A stretch of DNA of 8,904 bases, from assembly GCA_964638245.1 (NCBI GenBank), contig CAZWZG010000131.1, positions 1 to 8,904 on the forward strand, read 5' to 3'. This document shows positions 4,600-8,904 of this stretch, piece by piece. Position numbers and translations under genes: made by a program. This DNA comes from CAZWZG01 sp964638245. GTDB lineage: Bacteria; Pseudomonadota; Alphaproteobacteria; Rhodobacterales; Rhodobacteraceae. Every line of letters starts with the position of its first letter. Within the stretch, counting starts at the first letter, position 1. The notes beneath the pieces were generated by a model that saw only the letters and a program-made list of their open reading frames with translations, was not told where the DNA came from and made no database searches.

Positions 4600-7461
4600 A
4601 TGGACGACGTTGCTACAACCGAGGGCAAGCCAAGCGACATGACGATCGTCGGGATCGGCTCGTCCGCTGGCGGTCTTGAAGCCATCCGTGAATTCGTCGC
4701 TGAGTTGAGCGATGAACCCACTGTGGCTTACGTCGTGGTCCAGCATATGTCGCCGCACCACAAGTCGATGATGACCGAATTGGTGGGACGCGAAACCAGC
4801 CTTGAGGTCATCGACGTCGTAGATGGTACAAAGCCGCAAGGCGGCGTCATCTATGTCACCCCGCCGAACTCTGACGTCGTGTTTCAGGACGGCGTTCTGC
4901 GGCTTGCAGAACCAAGCCGCGCTGCAGGTGCACCTAAACCCTCGGTTGATCGATTCATGATCAGCCTTGCCGATGCGCATGGCGCGAATTCGGTTGCGAT
5001 CATCCTTTCGGGCACTGGTCGGGACGGTGCATATGGCGTGCAAGCCATTCGCGAAGCCGGCGGCATTACCATTGCGCAGAACTCGGAAACCGCGAAATAC
5101 GATGGGATGCCATTGGCAGCACAGACCACAGGGTGCATCGACCTTGTGCTGAGCCCGGCCGAAATCGGTACCCACCTGAAAAAGATCCTCAGTCGTCCGC
5201 GTGCCTTTGACGAGTTCCGCAAGGCGCGTCTCAAGGACGATCCGCTGGCCGACCTGATGCAGATCCTGTTGGCCCGCACGCGTGTCGATTTTCGCGAGTA
5301 CAAACAGACGACGGTCAATCGCCGGATCGAGCGCCGGATGGTCGCCCTTGGGATTGATACGATCGAGGCGTTCACTCAGTACTGCCGTCAGAACCCTTCG
5401 GCGACGGACGCGCTGTTCAAGGACCTGCTGATCTCGGTCACGCGTTTCTTTCGGGATCCCGGTGAGTTCGACAGCCTCAAGGAACATCTGCCCGCCCTTT
5501 TGGACAACGGCTCCGACGATCCATTGCGGATCTGGGTTGCAGGGTCGGCAACTGGCGAAGAAGCCTATTCGATCGCAATTCTGATATCCGAATTGTTGGG
5601 TGGCCCGGGCGTCGAATTGAAGAACCACGTCCAGATCTTCGCCACAGACATTGACCAGGACGCGCTTCAGGTGGGTCGAAAGGGTGTCTATGCGACGGGG
5701 GCGGTCAACGACATCGATCCAAAGCTTGTCGAAAAGTACTTTGTGCGACAGCAAGACGGCATCCGCGTCATCGATAGCCTGAGAAACGCGACCCTTTTTT
5801 CGCAACACAACGTGTGCCAGGACCCTCCGTTTCAAAAGATCGACCTGCTTTGCTGTCGCAACCTTCTGATCTATTTCGGCCAACCGCTTCAGCAGCGCGT
5901 AATGTCACGCTTCCACTACTCATTGCGCGAGTCCGGTATTCTTTTCCTTGGTACGGCCGAATCCATCGCCGGTTCCGAAGAGTTGTTTCTGCAGGACAAC
6001 CGTTCCGCGCACATCTTCAGACGCCGCTCGATCAGTTCGCCTGAACTCGCCGGGCGTGGCTGGCGTGGGCGTGACAATCCAAACAAGAGCCAGAAGGTGC
6101 CGGAGCGGGCCAAGGGTCCGTCGCCCGATCGCGTCATGTTCGATGCGCTTGTTGGCTCGATCGGGAACAATGCGCTGCTGGTCACGGGTGAGCATTCGAT
6201 CCTTCGTGTCTTTGGCGACATTTCCAACTTGATCGAATTGAACGCGGACTCGGCCATTCGCATGCATCTTGATCTTTTGCGCCGCCCCTTGCGTGAAGAG
6301 GCACGGAGCCTTGTTTCGATTGCGTTGAAGAACAACACCACACGGCACGGCGTCCGACATTTGCTGGCAAAGGATGACGAGGACGAAGTGCGCCTCAAGG
6401 TCATTCCAATGACGTCCGAAGATGTCGACGAGAAAGTCGCATTGGTCATCTTTGAAAAAGTCGAAAAACGACCGACAGGTGAAGATCGGCAGGAGCAAAG
6501 TGACGCTTCAGACGCATCTGTTTCGGGCACCCGTATCCAGATGCTGGAAAAAGAGGTCGAGACGACCCGCGAAGCGCTCCAGCAATTGATCGAAGAGCTT
6601 GAAACCTCAAACGAGGAACTTCAATCGCTCAATGAGGAGCTGCAATCGACGAACGAGGAACTTCAGGCAACGAATGAAGAACTGGAGACGTCGAATGAAG
6701 AGCTTCAGTCAACCAATGAAGAACTGGTGACCGTGAATGAAGAGCTTCAAGTAACAGCGACAGAACTCGGCGAACGCAACAGAGAACTTATTGCGGTTCT
6801 TGCCGCAACGCCTGCAAAAATCCTCGTTCTCGATTTCGCGCTTCAGGTCACTCAAGCGACTGAAGCTGCCATGACATTTTTTGGCTTGTCAGAGCCACTT
6901 GGCCAGCGTCACATATCTAATTGCAAGACGCCGGAACCGTTTCCCCCGCTCGCGCCCATCTGTAGCGATGCACTACGGCTCGGCCAACCGACATCTGTTG
7001 AGGTCACTGATTCTGAAACGCTTTATCTCATCAAAGCATCGCCTTTTTCCGATGATAGCGGTGCTGTAAACGGCGTTTCGCTGGTCATTGAAGACTATGC
7101 CAATGTTGAAGAAGGCGTAGAGAAATTTGTCGACGACGCTTCAGTGGCAGTCATGGAACGCACGACTGACGGTCGCATTATCGAGATTTCATCGGGCTTT
7201 GCGGAGATTCTTGGCACGACGCCTGCATTGGCATCTGGTCAGATGCTTTCTGATTTCTTGACCCCCGATAGTGTCTTGAAGGTGCAGTCACTCGACAATG
7301 AGATTGTGGCGGGGCAACAGGTTCAGGGAAGAAGCCTTCACTTGGAAATGCGCGATGGAAGAAGCGCTGATCTGAGGACAATCCAATGGCCAAGGCATGA
7401 CCCGAAGACCGATAGTATCTCGATCTACTGCACGGCTGTTGGTGCCGCAGATTGGGCTTAG
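4600..7461 (+). CDS. CheB-CheR hybrid with PAS-like domains and a heptad coiled coil, lacking receiver and histidine kinase
   Basis: The 953-residue product joins both chemoreceptor adaptation activities. Residues about 14-195 are a CheB methylesterase domain with the Ser22 (GSSAGG), His49 (VQHMSP) and Asp142 (GTGRDGAYG) triad. Residues about 228-475 are a CheR methyltransferase: an N-terminal helical part (FREYKQTTVNRRIERRM), the SAM-binding loop AGSATGEEAYS (314-324, Ser where Cys is common), FATDID, and CCRNLLIYF (418-426). A PAS-like region follows (about 508-625), then a coiled coil (646-735) and two weaker PAS-like regions (about 730-838 and 843-950). The start ATG at 4600 has AGGG upstream; a TTG at 4561 in frame is less likely. 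It lacks the N-terminal receiver through which CheA normally controls CheB, and lacks the C-terminal kinase found in many related hybrids. It is probably cytoplasmic. Signal, and whether it modifies true chemoreceptors, are unknown. Confidence 0.92.
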   Translation: MDDVATTEGKPSDMTIVGIGSSAGGLEAIREFVAELSDEPTVAYVVVQHMSPHHKSMMTELVGRETSLEVIDVVDGTKPQGGVIYVTPPNSDVVFQDGVLRLAEPSRAAGAPKPSVDRFMISLADAHGANSVAIILSGTGRDGAYGVQAIREAGGITIAQNSETAKYDGMPLAAQTTGCIDLVLSPAEIGTHLKKILSRPRAFDEFRKARLKDDPLADLMQILLARTRVDFREYKQTTVNRRIERRMVALGIDTIEAFTQYCRQNPSATDALFKDLLISVTRFFRDPGEFDSLKEHLPALLDNGSDDPLRIWVAGSATGEEAYSIAILISELLGGPGVELKNHVQIFATDIDQDALQVGRKGVYATGAVNDIDPKLVEKYFVRQQDGIRVIDSLRNATLFSQHNVCQDPPFQKIDLLCCRNLLIYFGQPLQQRVMSRFHYSLRESGILFLGTAESIAGSEELFLQDNRSAHIFRRRSISSPELAGRGWRGRDNPNKSQKVPERAKGPSPDRVMFDALVGSIGNNALLVTGEHSILRVFGDISNLIELNADSAIRMHLDLLRRPLREEARSLVSIALKNNTTRHGVRHLLAKDDEDEVRLKVIPMTSEDVDEKVALVIFEKVEKRPTGEDRQEQSDASDASVSGTRIQMLEKEVETTREALQQLIEELETSNEELQSLNEELQSTNEELQATNEELETSNEELQSTNEELVTVNEELQVTATELGERNRELIAVLAATPAKILVLDFALQVTQATEAAMTFFGLSEPLGQRHISNCKTPEPFPPLAPICSDALRLGQPTSVEVTDSETLYLIKASPFSDDSGAVNGVSLVIEDYANVEEGVEKFVDDASVAVMERTTDGRIIEISSGFAEILGTTPALASGQMLSDFLTPDSVLKVQSLDNEIVAGQQVQGRSLHLEMRDGRSADLRTIQWPRHDPKTDSISIYCTAVGAADWA
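6592..6759 (+). repeat. Eight tandem 21-base units encoding EELxxxN heptads
   Basis: Residues 665-720 of the hybrid read as eight 7-residue units: EELETSN, EELQSLN, EELQSTN, EELQATN, EELETSN, EELQSTN, EELVTVN, EELQVTA. Glu-Glu-Leu is invariant and Asn nearly so, predicting a long parallel coiled coil that links the CheR part to the PAS regions. This module is known from CheB-CheR hybrids generally. At DNA level the units differ at synonymous sites (gaggaactt, gaagagctt, gaagaactg), so the repeat is kept by selection on the protein and not by recent duplication. Confidence 0.85.
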
Positions 7462-7543
7462 TGGCTTGCAAGAAAATAGAATTTTTTGTTGCCTGCGCTT
7501 GCGCTGCCGCTATTGACAGTGCCGGAGCTTGATCGCAGTTTAT

Positions 7544-7556
7544 CAACCAATGGTTG
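7544..7556. repeat. 13-base palindrome CAACCA-A-TGGTTG, candidate operator downstream of the hybrid gene
   Basis: A perfect 6-bp inverted repeat around one base, followed by T-rich sequence. The loop would be too small for a good RNA hairpin, so a DNA-binding site is more likely than a terminator. A TTGACA (7513-7518) lies upstream, and the palindrome would overlap or flank a poor -10 region there. A second imperfect dyad (GGGCTTTGCGAAACCC, 7562-7577) follows closely. Confidence 0.35.
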
Positions 7557-7604
7557 TTTTTGGGCTTTGCGAAACCCGCATAGCGTCAAAAAACGAACCG
7601 CGAG

Positions 7605-7619
7605 TTAAGGTTTGATTAG
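7605..7619 (+). promoter_or_regulatory. CtrA-like box TTAA-N7-TTAG upstream of the 7669 gene
   Basis: The sequence matches the alphaproteobacterial CtrA consensus TTAA-N7-TTAA at seven of eight fixed positions with exact spacing. It lies about 50 bases before the start of the downstream gene. CtrA controls motility and chemotaxis genes in many Rhodobacterales, which fits the neighbourhood, but such a short motif can occur by chance. Confidence 0.35.
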
Positions 7620-7638
7620 GGTTTACATTCGATAAACC
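7620..7638. repeat. Inverted repeat GGTTTA-N7-TAAACC before the 7669 gene
   Basis: A perfect 6-bp dyad with a 7-base centre, directly next to the CtrA-like box and about 30 bases before the start codon. It could be an operator, or a small hairpin in the 5' untranslated region. Confidence 0.35.
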
Positions 7639-7658
7639 AAGAACGGATCAAAGGACTT

Positions 7659-7664
7659 GGAAGG
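7659..7664 (+). promoter_or_regulatory. Strong ribosome binding site GGAAGG
   Basis: GGAAGG is 4 bases from the ATG at 7669. It favours that start over the in-frame TTG at 7657, which overlaps the site. Confidence 0.6.
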
Positions 7665-7668
7665 CAGC

Positions 7669-8328
7669 ATGTTTGACACCCACCCGTCGAACGACATGGT
7701 CAGCATAACGCTGTCGAAACGCGCAGATCAATACGACTATACGGTGAGGTCAGTCGAATTCATTTCGCCTTTCTTGAACCATCGGTCACAACCGAAAAAA
7801 GATCTTCTGATCGAACAAGTCTTCAATGAAGACCTTGCGGTCTACATGCGGCAGCGGCTGGAGCATGTGGGGCGACGCCACATGGTCGAAAGTTACCCAG
7901 ACGACATCGTTGAGCTACAAACGGCGACGCTTGGGCGGACGCGTCTGCTTTCGAACCTTCGCGCCAACGGCAACGGCAACGTCATTATCCGCTTTGCGCA
8001 TTTTGTCGGCGACTTCGAAGGTGTTTTCATATTCGACGCACCGCTCGGTCGATCGGCCATCAAAGACGGCGAAGCTGCCATGCTCAAGGCGATTGAAGCC
8101 GTGCATCTTCCCGTTATCAACATGGCGGACGAATGCGTATCACGTGTTTTGCGGGACGATCAAAGGCGCGTCATTGAAGAGCGCTTGAGCAAGGTCAGTT
8201 CCGAAATTGACGAACTTAGATTCTACTTCCATCTGCTCGCCAGGCATATTGCAAATACAGACTCTCATCCGGCGCCGCAAATCGGCTTCGAAGACCATGT
8301 GAATCCAAGCGAGAGTTCCTTTCCTTGA
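7669..8328 (+). CDS. Unrecognised 219-residue soluble protein downstream of the CheB-CheR hybrid
   Basis: I cannot assign a family. From ATG 7669 the protein has no signal peptide or membrane segment and is likely cytoplasmic. Its first half is mixed charged sequence (VRSVEFISPFLNHRSQPKKDLLIEQVFNEDLAVYMRQRLEHV). The centre has alternating hydrophobic strands (NVIIRFAHFVGDFEGVFIFDAP). Next comes a helical segment with acidic and Ala residues (DGEAAMLKAIEAVHLPVINMADECVSRVL). Residues about 160-195 (RRVIEERLSKVSSEIDELRFYFHLLARHI) look like an amphipathic helix suited to oligomer or partner binding. The tail is disordered-looking and acidic. It has its own upstream region of 207 bases with a CtrA-like box and two dyads, so it is probably transcribed separately from the hybrid gene. 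A regulatory or adaptor role with the hybrid is a guess from position only. Confidence 0.75.
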   Translation: MFDTHPSNDMVSITLSKRADQYDYTVRSVEFISPFLNHRSQPKKDLLIEQVFNEDLAVYMRQRLEHVGRRHMVESYPDDIVELQTATLGRTRLLSNLRANGNGNVIIRFAHFVGDFEGVFIFDAPLGRSAIKDGEAAMLKAIEAVHLPVINMADECVSRVLRDDQRRVIEERLSKVSSEIDELRFYFHLLARHIANTDSHPAPQIGFEDHVNPSESSFP

Positions 8329-8589
8329 GCACGCGCTTTCATTACGATTGATCTGCGCGATAGCCATTGCCGCCTTTGTCTCAACCGGATGACACTGTTT
8401 GGCCGCCAGCAACCAGACTAATTAACCCCAAGAACAGATAGTTGCATTCCGCTCAGAATTGGCACTAGCAACTGCTTTCTTTCCCGTTTTTCGCCGGGCG
8501 CTGAGCTTTCTCGCTGTTTTTTTGATGACTTTGTCGCTTCGTGGGCGATCATTCGAACCAGAACAATGGCTCAACATCCAACCTTTACT

Positions 8590-8686
8590 TTGGTTGCACA
8601 ACAGACGGTTCAAAACAAAGGTTACTTACGCGACGCTACTTCCCCAAAGCCTCCGCGCAGCAAAACGAAACCAAATGTGCAACCAA
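8590..8686. repeat. 11-bp inverted repeat enclosing 75 bases
   Basis: TTGGTTGCACA (8590-8600) and TGTGCAACCAA (8676-8686) are perfect reverse complements. They could form the closing stem of a roughly 97-base structured RNA, or a pair of binding sites. The left arm also overlaps a local dyad, CAACC/GGTTG (8579-8583 and 8592-8596). Confidence 0.5.
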
Positions 8687-8736
8687 CTTCGTTCGTTGAC
8701 TTAAACGCCCATCGATACACAAGCCCCAAGACAGAC

Positions 8737-8769
8737 AATTGCGGTCGAACAGAGTTGACCAATTTTTTT
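8737..8769 (+). terminator. Candidate Rho-independent terminator
   Basis: On the plus strand GGTC-G-AAC (8743-8750) pairs with GTTGACC (8754-8760) around a 3-base AGA loop, with one bulged G. Flanking AATT (8737-8740) and AATT (8761-8764) can extend the pairing across a 2-base bulge. Seven T (8763-8769) follow. The stem is modest in GC, so strength is uncertain. No coding gene lies close upstream, so the transcript ended here would be non-coding or a long 3' tail of the 7669 gene. Confidence 0.45.
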
Positions 8770-8791
8770 GCCTACAAACACAAGCCATTCC

Positions 8792-8814
8792 TCGGCTGGT
8801 TTGCTTCCAGCCGA
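8792..8814. repeat. 8-bp perfect stem-loop TCGGCTGG/CCAGCCGA
   Basis: A perfect GC-rich stem (8792-8799 with 8807-8814) with a 7-base loop. There is no U tract on either side in either direction, so it is not a standard terminator. It directly abuts the next stem-loop. Confidence 0.55.
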
Positions 8815-8845
8815 TCGTTTGCAAAGGCGCATACGGGCAAACGAT
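8814..8845. repeat. 9-bp perfect stem-loop ATCGTTTGC/GCAAACGAT
   Basis: Arms 8814-8822 and 8837-8845 enclose a 14-base loop. Base 8814 is shared with the preceding stem, so the two hairpins would stack head to tail. The function is unknown. Confidence 0.55.
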
Positions 8846-8891
8846 ACCGATAGAGACTCGGAACAAAATCGACTATTCGGCAGTTTTGATT

Positions 8892-8904
8892 TGGTAGCGG
8901 AGGA
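8892..8904 (-). tRNA. Possible 3' end of a minus-strand tRNA at the window edge (alternatively a plus-strand ribosome binding site)
   Basis: Read on the minus strand the last bases are TCCTCCGCTACCA. That fits a tRNA 3' end: CCA, discriminator A, a 7-base acceptor strand CTCCGCT, then the first T-stem bases. Only 13 bases are present, so no cloverleaf can be checked and the amino acid cannot be named. The same bases on the plus strand contain GCGGAGGA, an excellent ribosome binding site for a gene starting just beyond the edge. I slightly favour the tRNA because the CCA is in register. Confidence 0.35.

Larger units (their letters stand above)
8329..8904. other. 576-base stretch without a convincing protein gene
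   Basis: Base composition is visibly less GC-rich than the coding part. The open frames here are short, overlap on both strands, lack good ribosome binding sites and resemble no family I know. What it does hold is inverted repeats at 8440-8473 (AGTTGC/GCAACT, long loop), 8590-8686, 8737-8760, 8792-8814 and 8814-8845, T-runs at 8517-8523 and 8763-8769, and a tRNA-like or ribosome-binding sequence at the right edge. A small RNA or a degenerate insertion region are both possible. Confidence 0.6.

Noticed and set aside
4431..4721. Longer N-terminus of the hglS frame, open to 4721
   Set aside because: The extra 97 residues do not resemble the family and overlap the divergent hybrid gene. The start at 4430 gives the normal family length.
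4585..5883. Long minus-strand open frame (432 codons) inside the hybrid gene
   Set aside because: It is the antisense shadow of a clearly conserved CheB-CheR coding sequence, and its translation is low in domain-like features.
5916..6530. Two overlapping minus-strand frames of about 200 codons
   Set aside because: They are shadows of the hybrid gene in other frames. The Ser/Arg-rich translation is typical of antisense reading in GC-rich DNA.
7544..7560. Palindrome plus T-run read as a terminator for the hybrid gene
   Set aside because: A one-base loop cannot form, and opening the loop leaves only a four-pair stem. A protein-binding site is a better reading.
8500..8523. Second possible terminator: GC-t-GAG/CTC-GC stem followed by seven T
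   Set aside because: The stem is only five pairs with a bulge, so it is too weak to list as a feature. It may still help end the transcript of the 7669 gene.
8566..8853. Plus-strand 95-codon frame, MAQHPTFTLVAQQ...
   Set aside because: There is no ribosome binding site or recognisable family. It runs through the terminator-like hairpin and both stem-loops, and an opposite-strand frame of similar length overlaps it.

Overview
The window looks like chromosomal DNA of an alphaproteobacterium, most likely of the Rhodobacterales (Roseobacter group). This rests on the moderately high GC, a short SecE, the nusG/secE neighbourhood, and the kind of CheB-CheR-PAS hybrid present. The taxonomic call is inference; no rRNA or other decisive marker is in view.

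Left part (1-4430, all minus strand). In the direction of transcription the order is: hglS/ydcJ-like 2-oxoadipate dioxygenase/decarboxylase (3054-4430), an exported TPR protein (1491-2951), secE (1239-1436), an unrecognised protein with two predicted membrane segments (410-1156), and the first 85 codons of nusG running off the left edge. The secE-nusG pair belongs to the conserved block that normally leads into rplK-rplA. Here the pair is split by a gene of about 250 residues. The RNA just before that gene and the nusG leader both contain clear inverted repeats. A candidate secE promoter overlaps the end of the TPR gene, so the core block may start transcription there.

Middle (4431-7461). A divergent intergenic region with a small palindrome separates hglS from a large plus-strand gene. 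Its product fuses a CheB methylesterase domain, a CheR methyltransferase domain, a PAS-like domain, a coiled coil of eight near-perfect EELxxxN heptads, and two further PAS-like regions. It has neither the N-terminal receiver of classical CheB nor the C-terminal histidine kinase seen in many hybrids of this kind. No other chemotaxis gene is in view.

Right part (7462-8904, less GC-rich). A 207-base gap holds a palindrome, a CtrA-like box and a second inverted repeat. It is followed by an unrecognised 219-residue plus-strand gene with a strong ribosome binding site. The last 576 bases contain no convincing protein gene. They hold an 11-bp inverted repeat, a hairpin followed by seven T (terminator-like), and two directly adjacent perfect stem-loops. 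This is the best place in the window for an undescribed small RNA. The final 13 bases resemble the 3' end of a minus-strand tRNA, but could also be a ribosome binding site for a gene beyond the edge.

No obvious defence system, CRISPR array, transposase or phage gene is visible.
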